A DNA stretch of 15,000 nucleotides. Origin: Trachelipus rathkii (taxonomy: Eukaryota; Arthropoda; Malacostraca; Isopoda; Trachelipodidae). The notes below the pieces were generated by a model. The model was not told the origin of the DNA. It searched no databases and saw only the letters and a list, made by a program, of their open reading frames with translations. The DNA is taken from contig JABUQX010007761.1 in the NCBI GenBank assembly GCA_015478945.1, positions 1-15,000 of the forward strand, read 5' to 3'. Positions within the stretch are counted from its first letter, which is position 1. Every line of letters starts with the position of its first letter. Below, piece by piece: positions 1 to 7,536 of the stretch. Both the position numbers and the translations under genes were made by a program.

Positions 1-262
1 AAATACTTTTTTTGATTTCAAGCACGCAATTTTCATCGATGAAACTTTAAAAAAAATTTATTTTTTCTAAATATTATTAAACACCTAAATAATTAGTATA
101 ACTAGGGCTGGCCAGCGTACTCTCTCTTACCTTCCATTTCTTGCAGTAAGTACTACGAGAGCAGAGTTTCCAAACTATTGTTTTTTTTATTAGGCTTCTG
201 GAGAAAATGTTTAATTTTTCTTTTTTTCCTTTTTAGGGGGTTCGAGCTGACGGAGGGAGCAG

Positions 263-280
263 AGGGGGACAAGTCCCCCT
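263..280. other. Short GC hairpin
   Basis: An 8-base arm (AGGGGGAC, 263-270) is followed after AA by its exact reverse complement (273-280). It lies inside the GC-rich island of the flank. Function unknown. Confidence 0.6.
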
Positions 281-523
281 GTCGTCCGCCCGGTAGGGCC
301 GAGAACCCCGACTCTGTCCATCTTTTTGGTTTACCCTTGGGATATCTTTTAGTTAAAAAAATCGACATTTGGCAACCTAACGTTCTGCTCGTAGCATGGA
401 GCTCCTTGTTTGTTGGGCTTGCCTCCAAAAATGATCATTATCTCGAAAGATTTTCCTAACATTTTAACATTAAAATTTTCAAACGTTATTTTTTTCTTTT
501 TTTATTTCATATTGTGAAAAAGT

Positions 524-551
524 GGGGGGGGGGGGGGGTGGGGGGCGGGGG
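524..551 (+). repeat. Poly-G tract
   Basis: Fifteen consecutive G, then T, six G, C and five G. The tract could form a G-quadruplex. Homopolymers of this kind are also where read errors and consensus errors gather, so its exact length is unreliable. A comparable C-run lies at 14348-14383 in the right arm. Confidence 0.9.
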
Positions 552-637
552 TTCTCCTGATTAACAAATTTTGTTTATTTTCCTGGAGATGAATTAGTTT
601 ATTGGTTACATGCATGGTTTTTAGGAGCAGGGAACAT

Positions 638-681
638 AGTATATATATATTATATATATATAATTATAATATATAATATAT

Positions 682-713
<32 letters not shown>

Positions 714-764
714 TATATATAATATATATATATATTATAATATATATATTAACTATATATATTT
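638..764. repeat. (TA)n microsatellite
   Basis: Nearly pure alternating T and A with occasional phase breaks (TATTATA, AATA). It is the first of five such arrays that separate the modules of the left flank. Such arrays readily extrude cruciforms and are unstable in length. Confidence 0.95.
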
Positions 765-780
765 AAAGTACCTGTGGTTA

Positions 781-890
781 ACACTCTAAAACATAAGTCT
801 CCGTTATCCGCATCCGATCCGCGATAGGATATTTACTATACCGCCATCGCATCCGCGGGATAGTAAAAACCACATCCGCCTACACTCTAA
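781..890. repeat. Short ATCCGC-rich insert between 9-base direct repeats
   Basis: A roughly 90-base GC-richer segment with repeated ATCCGC words lies between two copies of ACACTCTAA (781-789 and 882-890). Inside it, TTTACTAT (832-839) is complementary to ATAGTAAA (860-867). The direct repeats could be a target-site duplication around a small insertion, but no terminal inverted repeats are evident. It sits between two (TA)n arrays. Confidence 0.4.
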
Positions 891-943
891 TATATATATA
901 TATATAATATATATATATATATTATATATATAAATACTAAATA

Positions 944-997
<54 letters not shown>

Positions 998-1055
998 TAT
1001 ATATACTATTATTATATATTATTAATATATAAATACTAATAATAATAATACATAA
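889..1055. repeat. (TA)n and (TAA)n-like microsatellite
   Basis: A long alternating TA array with interruptions degrades at its right end into AATAATAATA. The next 170 bases (to about 1225) are AT-rich and hold nothing I can assign. The open frame through this array encodes only an isoleucine/tyrosine repeat and is an artefact of the array. Confidence 0.9.
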
Positions 1056-1225
1056 TAAAGTAATAAAAATATACATATAAATGACATTATATAAAAATAA
1101 CTATATTAAGTAAAAAAAGAATAATTAAAATATATAAATGCAGTAAACAAGACCATCAAAAGGAAAAAATATTTCACTTCAAAGTTGGATGGTGTCTGAG
1201 TTGGAGATTTCATTTAAATCTAGTC

Positions 1226-1263
1226 ATAATATAATATAATATTATTATATATTATATATATAT

Positions 1264-1310
<47 letters not shown>

Positions 1311-1372
1311 ATACTTTATAATAAAATAATATATATATATATATTATTTATATATATATTATATATATATAC
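1226..1372. repeat. (TA)n microsatellite
   Basis: Interrupted alternating TA array that ends exactly at the start of the first copy of the long direct repeat (TATAGGGT at 1373). Confidence 0.93.
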
Positions 1373-1426
1373 TATAGGGTAGAAACTTGCTAGATTGGTG
1401 CTTCTTTTGTGAGCAAGCACCCTATA
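1373..1426 (+). other. Conserved stem-loop at head of direct repeat A
   Basis: TATAGGGT (1373-1380) pairs with ACCCTATA (1419-1426), and inside it CTTGCT (1386-1391) pairs with AGCAAG (1412-1417). An alternative is GGTGCTT with AAGCACC. The homologous head of copy B folds the same way despite sequence changes. Confidence 0.6.
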
Positions 1427-1809
1427 ATAAGAGGATTGTAATTTAGAAATCCATATTTGACAATGATTGCCTTTTTATTCAACCATAAGTATGAGATATT
1501 CAAGTAAAAGTGAAGAAGCAAAAAGTCCTTCTGTTGAGATTCTTATCAAAGCGAGTCGCAGCCCCTCCGTGAAATGTTTTACCTCACTTGCGCGAAAGCG
1601 TTTTTAAGTTTGGAGATTTCTGGAGAGGAGTATCTTGAGTAAGATTTATTTCTTTGATTTTTCTTGTTAATTTAATCTGACTGAAGAGTATCTTAAAACA
1701 GACGGGTTTATATATTATTTCTTTTCGACTTATGCTAAAATTTTGTCTCGCGCAAATACTTAGCATAAAGTACGAACATAAATTAAAATTTTTACAAAGT
1801 TATATGGAA
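1373..1809 (+). repeat. Long direct repeat, copy A
   Basis: This segment matches 2969-3524 in the same orientation. Shared landmarks, in order, are TATAGGGTA, ACTTGCTA, TTGTTAATTTAATCTG followed by CTGAAGAGTATCT, GCGCAAAT and GCATAAAGTACGAACATAAA near the end. Copy A is about 120 bases shorter, mainly through loss of sequence equivalent to about 3090-3230 in copy B. It has no long ORF. The two copies could be diverged long terminal repeats, or products of a segmental duplication. No TG...CA ends, primer-binding site or polypurine tract is visible, so I do not call an LTR element. Confidence 0.75.
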
Positions 1810-2334
1810 TCAAGTTTATTTACCGCGATTACCGGAGTGATAAAGTAATATTTTCAATAAATTATACAAGAAAAATAACTAAAATATTTATAGGTAAAGT
1901 AATTTTAAATCCAGACATATGATTAAAGCAATTCATAACGAATACTATCCAACACCTGTAAAACTGACTAATAATATTAATATACGAGCATAACTGGTTA
2001 CAACCTCAAAGATCTAAACATATATACAAATATTTGAATACATAAAAATACAATTAATGTTATATATACAGAAATAAAAGGGGCATTTAAACACAAGCAT
2101 ATTTGGGTTATATCCGTTAGATTATAAACAAACATAAAAACATTTAAATGCATAAATATATAATAATTTTCTTCACATTTCTTGATATGGAACAATTGAG
2201 TTTCACAAGTAATAGGCAACATCGTCGACCGTTGAATCAAAAGGAAAGGTCCCTAGGCGTTTCTAATGTACCTGATTTGATTCATGCGCACGTAAATAGT
2301 TTTCAAAGCTGTATTTACGAGAGAAACATGCTTG
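1810..2334. other. AT-rich spacer, nothing recognised
   Basis: Unique-looking AT-rich DNA between direct-repeat copy A and the two-unit tandem repeat. Short open frames occur on both strands (1998-2240 minus, 2148-2360 plus) but overlap each other and carry no recognisable motif. I see no RNA gene or promoter here. Confidence 0.5.
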
Positions 2335-2724
2335 ACATATGTAGAGACGACGTTGCTTGAAATTTAGTCCTTTATTTGAAAAATTCTTCATACATAAAAG
2401 GGAGCGTCACAGAACAATTTAGAATTCGAAAAGGAATCAGTGGGTTCCCCGTTAAGTTTTGGAATTAAAAATATTGTCTGCCGCATAATCCAAACTAAAA
2501 TGATGAAAGAACTCCATACCGGTAAAGGAAGTTACATATGTAGAGGCGAAGTTGCTTGAAATTTAAATCCTTTATTTGACAAATTTCTTCATGCATAAAA
2601 GGGAGAGGTCACAGAACCATTTAGAATACGAAAAGGAATCATCGGAGTTCGTAGTGAAATCCAAAAATGAGTTTCTGCCTAATCCAAACTTGAATGAAAA
2701 CAAATTCCAGCCAAAAAGGAAGTT
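2335..2724 (+). repeat. Two-unit tandem repeat, about 190-200 bases per unit
   Basis: Unit 1 (2335-2533) and unit 2 (2534-2724) both begin ACATATGTAGAG and share GTTGCTTGAAATTTA, TCCTTTATTTGA, CATAAAAGGGAG, CACAGAAC, TTTAGAAT, CGAAAAGGAATCA, TAATCCAAACT and end near GGAAGTT. The units differ by substitutions and small indels. They lie inside the segment bracketed by the long direct repeats. Confidence 0.85.
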
Positions 2725-2968
2725 GCTTGTCTAGCGATGAAATCCTGAGCTATGATAGTTGTGAAAAGGTGAAGACCATAATCCAAAAAAAAAAAATGAA
2801 AATTGAAGTACCAGTATCGATAATGGTTCGTTTGCTTGAGTCCTTTTCTCCGAGTGTTCTGATTGGGATTTTTGTGTTATTGGAGTTTTTTCTTTTTCTT
2901 CTTTTGTTTGTTTTTAGAAGGCGTTGATTGAAGTTCTTCTGGGTGTTCTTCTACGGGTTCACCAATTA
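2725..2968. other. Spacer with an unconvincing small ORF
   Basis: An open frame of 77 codons (2694-2927, plus) overlaps the end of the tandem repeat. Its C-terminal third is a hydrophobic leucine/phenylalanine run ending in arginines, encoded by a TTT/CTT-rich stretch. It could be read as a single membrane segment, but it starts inside a repeat unit and the composition alone explains it. I do not annotate it as a gene. Confidence 0.4.
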
Positions 2969-3024
2969 TATAGGGTAAAACTTGCTAAGTTGGTGGCTTC
3001 TTTAGCGCAAGTACCCTTAATATA
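2969..3024 (+). other. Conserved stem-loop at head of direct repeat B
   Basis: GGGTA (2973-2977) pairs with TACCC (3012-3016), and CTTGC (2981-2985) pairs with GCAAG (3007-3011). The same two-helix arrangement exists in copy A, where C at 1418 separates the helices. Confidence 0.55.
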
Positions 3025-3524
3025 AGATGATGGGTCTATTTAAAAACCGATATTTCGAATGAGGTATTTGAATTCAGACATAAGTAAACGATGGTAATTT
3101 AAGACCTTTTCTGTGAGATACCTCTTTCTTCGTAGGCGAATTGTAGTACAGCACTTTCCAGCGGCGTTTACCACCTTGCGTCCTGAGACTCTTCCCGTTT
3201 TTAAGCGTAAAATTTTGTGATCGAAATTCGGGGTCGCAGCGCTTCCGTAAAATTTACCTCTCTTGCCGAAAGTAGTGCTTTGAATTTTGGACGGGAGGGT
3301 TCTTGAGAGGAGAAGGATGTCTTGTCAGTGACAATTGATATCTCTTGCTGCGATTCTCTTGTTAATTTAATCTGGCTGAAGAGTATCTCAACTAGAAGGT
3401 TCTGTAGGATGAGATTTCGTCAACTTCGGACTTTGTCATTTCGACTTAAGCTGAAAATTTTGCTTCGCGCAAATCTAGCATAAAGTACGAACATAAATTA
3501 AAATTTATACAAAGTTATAATGGA
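2969..3524 (+). repeat. Long direct repeat, copy B
   Basis: Diverged direct copy of 1373-1809, starting TATAGGGTA and ending in the shared GCATAAAGTACGAACATAAA block followed by a TACAAAGTTATA word. It keeps about 120 bases missing from copy A. A (TA)n array follows directly, and (TA)n also directly precedes copy A, so the whole bracketed unit (1373-3524) is framed by TA arrays. Confidence 0.75.
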
Positions 3525-3800
3525 GTGCCTGTATATATACTATATTTGGTATTCTTATATATATATATATAGTATATATATTAGTACTATATAATATAAT
3601 ATAATAGTATATAATATATATATATATATAATATATATTTATATATATATGGCATATATATATAATATATATATATATACATATGTATATATATATATAT
3701 ATATGATATATCTATTATATATATATAATATTTAAGTATATATATATATATAGATATATATTATATATATATTTATATATATATATAATATATATATATC
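3525..3800. repeat. Long interrupted (TA)n array
   Basis: About 275 bases of mostly alternating TA with sporadic G or C interruptions (GGCATATA, CATATG, TAGATA). It runs up to the left inverted end of the MITE-like element. Confidence 0.93.
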
Positions 3801-4110
3801 TTATATAGGCAATTTGTAGAAACTGTACTGTGACAGTAGGATCATGTCAACTCACTTCACAAGGATAGGCGTAAAAAAGCAGAACCTCCTAAGTTTCTGA
3901 CTGCAAACTGGTTTTCCCTCTTGAACTCAATTTAAGTCAAGTTACGGTTAGGTTAAGTATTAGGTTAGGTTTAGGTTTAAGGTTAGGATAGCTGTTAGGT
4001 CTATGTTAGGTTAGGTTAGGTTAGGTTAGGTTGGTTATGTTAGGTTAGGTTAGGTTAAGTTTAGGTACCTCGGTAGTCAAGTTACAGTTTCTACAAAATT
4101 TTGCCTATAA
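3801..4110. mobile_element. MITE-like non-autonomous element carrying a telomere-type array
   Basis: The left end reads TATAGGCAATTTGTAGAAAC, continuing TGTA (to 3827). The right end (4083-4108) is its reverse complement with a small AAT indel: TACAGTTTCTAC, then AAAATTTTGCCTATA. Total length is about 310 bases. No ORF lies between the ends, as expected for a miniature inverted-repeat transposable element mobilised in trans. TA-rich DNA on both sides fits a TA or TATA target preference, but the flanking TA arrays make any target duplication impossible to define. The right two-fifths of the element is a TTAGG array. Confidence 0.7.
3946..4067 (+). repeat. Degenerate TTAGG telomere-type array
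   Basis: About twenty tandem TTAGG or near-TTAGG units (variants TTTAGG, TTAAGG, TTATG). The most regular run is at about 4007-4030. TTAGG is the canonical telomere repeat of most arthropods. The array is immediately bounded by two copies of GTCAAGTTAC (3936-3945 and 4076-4085, with about 8 bases between array and second copy). Because it lies inside an element with inverted ends, it is interstitial, not a chromosome end. Confidence 0.9.
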
Positions 4111-4135
4111 TATAGGATTATATATATATATATAT

Positions 4136-4166
<31 letters not shown>

Positions 4167-4224
4167 ATAATATAATTATTATTATTATAATATATATATA
4201 TTATATATATATATATGATATATA
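4111..4224. repeat. (TA)n microsatellite with ATT interruptions
   Basis: Alternating TA array with a central TTATTATTATTAT run. It abuts the right end of the MITE-like element. Confidence 0.93.
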
Positions 4225-4432
4225 AAGTAGTTATTGGCAACATTTGACCGAGACCAGCCTTTTCGGTATGAAGGAATAGAGATATTTGCTTCAAACTTAG
4301 AATATAAATCTATTAATATGGGATAAGGAACGATCCGTGTAATTTCAAGTCTGTAGGATGTATATAGAGGGGGGGTCACCCCCGAGAGCTTAGCCGCTAC
4401 GCCCTCGTTTATACCCTTTTGGCTTTCCAAAC
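4225..4432. other. Unique segment with G5-TCA-C5 hairpin
   Basis: Contains a short perfect hairpin, GGGGG (4371-4375), TCA, CCCCC (4379-4383). On the minus strand, GGGCGTAGCGG and CTAAGC just beyond it resemble a polymerase III A box, but no good B box follows in that direction. An 81-codon minus-strand frame (4185-4430) runs into the (TA)n array and has no recognisable domain. Confidence 0.4.
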
Positions 4433-4508
4433 CCGAGATTGCGTTAAGCCTAACGAGAGTTAGGTTCGAGCGTGATGACGTAATCTCGGCGCAGCCGAGA
4501 TTACGTCA
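4433..4508 (+). other. Three mutually complementary segments (switch-like hairpins)
   Basis: Segment 1 (CCGAGATTGCGT, 4434-4445) and segment 3 (CCGAGATTACGT, 4495-4506) are near-identical direct copies, and segment 2 (ACGTAATCTCGG, 4478-4489) is complementary to both. Pairing 1-2 encloses a second hairpin, CCTAAC (4449-4454), GAGA, GTTAGG (4459-4464). Pairing 2-3 makes a perfect 15-bp stem, 4476-4490 with 4494-4508, closed by a GCA triloop. The two folds exclude each other. It lies just outside the left end of the giant inverted repeat and has no counterpart at the right end. Confidence 0.7.
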
Positions 4509-4544
4509 GCGCGCGAGCGCGCGCGCGCGTGCGTGCACATACAC
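4509..4544. repeat. Alternating purine-pyrimidine tract (Z-DNA prone)
   Basis: GC/GT/CA dinucleotides alternate almost without a break, with long (GC)n at 4509-4529 followed by GTGCGTGCACATACACA. Such tracts favour left-handed Z-DNA under negative supercoiling. It sits between the switch-like hairpins and the terminal hairpin of the left arm. Confidence 0.8.
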
Positions 4545-4560
4545 ATTATTATTATTATTA
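4545..4560. repeat. (ATT)5 microsatellite
   Basis: Short TTA/ATT trinucleotide run directly outside the terminal hairpin of the left arm. Confidence 0.85.
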
Positions 4561-4565
4561 CGTCG

Positions 4566-4596
4566 AAGATTCGATTTCCGAAGGAAATCGAATCTT
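4566..4596. other. Terminal hairpin of left arm
   Basis: A perfect 14-bp stem, AAGATTCGATTTCC (4566-4579) with its complement at 4583-4596, is closed by the triloop GAA between C and G. C-GAA-G is a known unusually stable DNA mini-hairpin loop. It lies exactly where homology between the two long arms ends; the right arm ends in a hairpin of different sequence (14876-14902). Confidence 0.85.
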
Positions 4597-4995
4597 GAGT
4601 TGTTTTAAAACCCCTTCTGCGTATCATTCGTCACCTTCAGCGTCTCCTCTTCCGTCAGCGTCTTGCATTGCGTTCGAATCCGATTCAGTCTCCTTTAGAG
4701 ACTTTTTGTGTCTGTCTGTGGTTTACCCCTAGTCTTCTACAGCAGCAGCAGCAGCAGCAACCGTCGTCAGCCTCCGGTTCGGCCAGCGATTTCGACTCGG
4801 GCTTCGGCTTCACCTTCGGTTCCGTCGTCCGCATCAAACCGCACGACGCAGGTCCCCGGTATTAATTATTATATTTTTGGATATTATTTCCGCCGGCGGT
4901 TTCTTCTTCGCATCCGGTCCCGAGTCGATATATCTCTACATGGGTTAGGGTATCGTATTGGTTAATTTGGAGGGGTGTTAGACGGGGAGGTATCC

Positions 4996-5036
4996 TCGTC
5001 GTAGACGATGTTCCCGTGGGTCCCCGAAGGGGGACC
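4996..5036 (+). other. Two adjacent GNA-triloop hairpins
   Basis: TCGTC (4996-5000), GTA, GACGA (5004-5008), then GGTCCCC (5019-5025), GAA, GGGGGACC (5029-5036, one extra G). Both have a C-GNA-G loop. The right arm retains the second as GTCCC-TTC-GGGGAC (14442-14455); the first there has lost a loop base. Confidence 0.65.
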
Positions 5037-5267
5037 GCACCCCCACCAAAAAAATCGAAGTGTTCGGAATTGCTGAAATTGGTGAGAGGATTCAGAGTTG
5101 AATTCTAGAAATACTTGGTATGTGAATCTGTGGAGTTGGGTCCGGCCCGGTGCTGGAGCCACTGCGGTGCCGAGTATAAACAGTCGTATAACAACATGTT
5201 GGTGTCTTTTAAGGTTTATAAGGTTGTAGAACTCGAATATGATGGTTATAAGTTCCTAAAGGGTGTC

Positions 5268-5290
5268 TGGGACCCTTAAGGGGGGTCCCA
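5268..5290 (+). other. GC hairpin at end of terminal module
   Basis: TGGGACCC (5268-5275) is complementary to GGGTCCCA (5283-5290). The right arm has AGGATCCCCC (14135-14144) facing GGGGGGTCCT (14149-14158): the stem sequence has changed but pairing is largely kept. Confidence 0.6.
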
Positions 5291-5410
5291 CAAAAAAAAA
5301 AAGAAGCACAGAGTGCAAAAACGAAAAGAAGGAATGAAGAAGGATGAAAGATGATTAAGAAGAAAGGAAAGAATGAGGAAGGTGGAAGAATAATGAGCAG
5401 AGGGGTAGGA
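5291..5410 (+). repeat. Purine-rich tract
   Basis: About 120 bases, overwhelmingly A and G on the plus strand, starting with an A-run and continuing with GAAGGA-type words. The right arm has the pyrimidine-rich mirror at about 14015-14140. Long purine strands can form triplex structures or R-loops; no direct evidence here. Confidence 0.8.
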
Positions 5411-5544
5411 GTTGACAGCTGCAACGGTGCTGGTTCCGGTGCGATGCCGAGTTATTAAAATATTTGTGTAAGATACAATGTTGATGTCCTTATATATGTT
5501 TTGGGGTCTGTAGATTTCGAAATAATGGTTTCAGAAAAAACAAG

Positions 5545-5577
5545 AATAAAAAATAAATAAATAAATAAATAAATAAA
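5545..5577 (+). repeat. (AAAT)n microsatellite
   Basis: Six or so AAAT/AATA units. The complementary (TTTA)n lies at about 13845-13872 in the right arm, so this repeat predates the inverted duplication. Confidence 0.9.
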
Positions 5578-5629
5578 ATTTCTTATTCTTTTTTATGTTT
5601 AATAACATACAAATTTAACGTTTTTACAT

Positions 5630-5790
5630 CCCTAAAGCAGTAAATCACTAAATCAACCACCATCCAACCAGCATCCAACTTCCCCTTCTGACCATCTGTG
5701 ATCTATTGATCTATTGATTAAGGTCACATTTTGAGTATCATTTTTGGATAAATAAACATAAGATCAAGTTCTTTATACATAAGATCAGAC
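5630..5790 (+). repeat. Left arm boundary repeat, outer copy
   Basis: Contains AAAGCAGTAAATCA, TGATCTATTGAT, CACATTTTGAGTATCATTTT and AAGTTCTTTATA. A diverged direct copy lies at 8771-8960, on the other side of the satellite and cassette. The pair may mark a higher-order repeat unit or the two ends of an element inserted into the satellite. Confidence 0.65.
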
Positions 5791-7440
5791 AATATACTGC
5801 TGACGTAACAAAGTTTCCACAGTATAAAGCTTACTTTAAGCAACTTATCCTGAACTATGGAATATAACCCACAAACGAGAAACTTAGCCCATCTTAAACA
5901 AAAATAAATGGTTAACATTAACAAAGTTGCACACTTAACAACAGTAAAGTATTAACATAACATCCAAAAAACGTAACTTATTCTTACTTTTTATCAAGCA
6001 TGTTCTAACATATTAAACATTAATCTTCACTAAACCAGTAACATTTAGCAAAATTTATCCAAACATTGGTTAATTATCATACAAACCAGCGAAAGTATGC
6101 TAACATAAATAAGTTTTCCACAAATTAATAAAGCTAACATACCATCACTGAACTAAGACAAATAATGCCAAAGACAAACATAACACATCTTAAGCGGAAT
6201 AAGCAGTCAACATTAACAAATTCCACACTTAACACGCAAGTAAAGCAACTAACATGGTATGCAAACGTAACTTATTCTTACTTTTTTTCAAGCATATCTT
6301 AACATATTAACGTTATTCTTACACTAACACAGTAACATAACGAAAATTTATCACAACATTGGTTAATTATCATGACAGACCAGCGAAAGTATGCTAACAT
6401 AATATAAGTTTCCACATTAATAAAGCTAACATACATCAACTGAACTAAGAAAATAATGCCCAAGACCAACATAACACATCTTAAGCAAGGAATAGCAAGT
6501 CAAACATTAAAAACAGTTCCACACTTAACACCAGAAAAGCAACTAACATGGTATGCAAAACGTAAAACTAATCTTAACTTTTTTCAAAAGCATAACTCTA
6601 ACAATTAACGTTATCTTACACTAAACACGCTAAACATTAACTAAAATTTCTCACAACATAGGGTAAATATCATACAGAGCAGCGAAAGTATGCTAACGTA
6701 ACAAGTTTCCACATCAATAAATAACATATCGTTACACGAACTAAGAAAATAATGCACAAAGACAAACCTATCAAACCTAACACACAAATAAACTGTTAAT
6801 ATTAACAAATTTCCACACTCAAAACCAGTAAAGCCAACTAACATGGTATGCAAACGTAACCTATTCTGTACTTTTCAAGCATATCTCTACATATTAACGT
6901 TAATCTTACACTGACACAGTAACATTTAACTAAATTTCTCACAACAGTGGTAATTATACTGATCAATGAAGTATGCTAACGTAAATAAAGTTTCCTAACC
7001 ATCAACTAAAATAACATTAGCGTAACCATGAACTAAGAAAATAAGCAAAAAGACAACTAACACAATTACATACGAATAAACTGTTTAACATTAACAAAGT
7101 TTCCACTGGGTCTTATATACCTAGTCAGTGATAATATGCTAAGCATAACAATGTTTTTCACTTACATAAAGCTAACATGGCATATATGACACTATGGGGG
7201 AAATAATGTACAACGACAAAGCTAACACATCTTACACCGTAATAAACTGTTAACATTAACAACGTTCCCACACTTAACACCAGTGAAAGTAACTAACTTT
7301 ACATACAAAACGTAACCTGTTCATACTTTTTCCAAGCAATATCTCTAACATATTAACGTTAATCTTACATTTTGACACAGTAACATTTATAAAAATAAAA
7401 TGTGTTCATAACCAACTAACCATCATAATACCGTAACGAG
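5791..7440 (+). repeat. Satellite array, left arm outer block
   Basis: Tandem units recognised by the anchor ACAAAGTTCCACACTTAACA. Anchor positions are about 5921, 6216, 6513, 6805, 7094 and 7260, giving steps of 295, 297, 292, 289 and 166. The last step is a truncated unit, mirrored in the right arm. Each unit includes the palindrome ATTAACGTTAAT or a near match (exact at 6893-6904 and 7352-7363). A second, related half-unit motif (AACAAAGTTTCCACATCAATAAAGCTAAC) lies about halfway, so the unit looks like an old dimer. The plus strand is rich in A and C and poor in G. No coding potential. Confidence 0.9.
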
Positions 7441-7536
7441 TTTAATACGAATAAAGTTAAAGTTTTTAAGACTTATCTCTTTTTTAGACTCCGCCTCCTT
7501 TTCAGAAAATACTAACTCTAAACATGAAAAATGATT

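Larger units (their letters stand above)
1..637. other. Left flank with GC-rich island, no supported gene
   Basis: The stretch is AT-rich except for a GC-rich island at about 235-420. Overlapping open frames of about 90 codons exist on both strands across this island (153-428 minus, 178-459 plus). Neither shows a domain, and open frames on both strands are expected where stop codons are scarce. The plus frame begins with a hydrophobic run encoded by a T-rich tract, which looks compositional. The island may be a fragment of a dispersed repeat, but I cannot identify it. Confidence 0.5.
4597..5290 (+). repeat. Left outer GC-rich terminal module
   Basis: GC-rich compared with the satellite further in. 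It holds a (CAG)6 run (4740-4757), TTCGGCTTC/CACCTTCGG sub-repeats (about 4799-4825) and several hairpins. Open frames here give serine- and phenylalanine-rich low-complexity peptides; a peptide such as FDSGFGFTFGS is readable from both arms, but in the left arm the frame is interrupted and stops occur after about 65 codons. A coding role is possible but weak; I treat it as a terminal repeat module. Confidence 0.6.
5110..5560 (+). repeat. Degenerate tandem duplication, period about 278
   Basis: The block around CGGTGCTGG, GGTGCCGAGT (5166-5175), TGTTGGTGTC, GTAGA, CGAATATGATGGTTA recurs as CGGTGCTGG, GATGCCGAGT (5443-5452), TGTTGATGTC, GTAGA, CGAAATAATGGTT. The two halves are separated by the purine-rich tract. 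The same arrangement appears in mirror order in the right arm. Confidence 0.6.

Noticed and set aside
153..459. ORFs of about 90 codons on both strands in the left GC-rich island
   Set aside because: Opposite-strand frames cover the same island with no recognisable domain, start context or second copy in the window to compare.
804..1076. 90-codon minus-strand ORF
   Set aside because: It is a translated TA microsatellite, giving an isoleucine/tyrosine repeat.
1373..3524. LTR retrotransposon
   Set aside because: The direct repeats lack TG...CA ends, and no primer-binding site, polypurine tract, gag or pol remnant is visible between them.
3946..4067. True chromosome end
   Set aside because: The TTAGG array is short, degenerate and enclosed inside an element with inverted ends, with about 11 kb of further sequence beyond it.
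4671..4681. B-box-like CGTTCGAATCC suggesting a tRNA gene
   Set aside because: No A box, acceptor stem or anticodon arm at the correct distances, and the right-arm copy has lost the match.
4529..4965. Overlapping plus-strand ORFs in the left terminal module
   Set aside because: Three short frames overlap each other over CAG and TTCGGC repeats. They are explained by GC-rich composition with few stops, and the frame changes between arms.
5791..7440. CRISPR array
   Set aside because: The repeats are about 290 bases, contiguous and diverged, without short identical repeats and unique spacers; the DNA looks eukaryotic.
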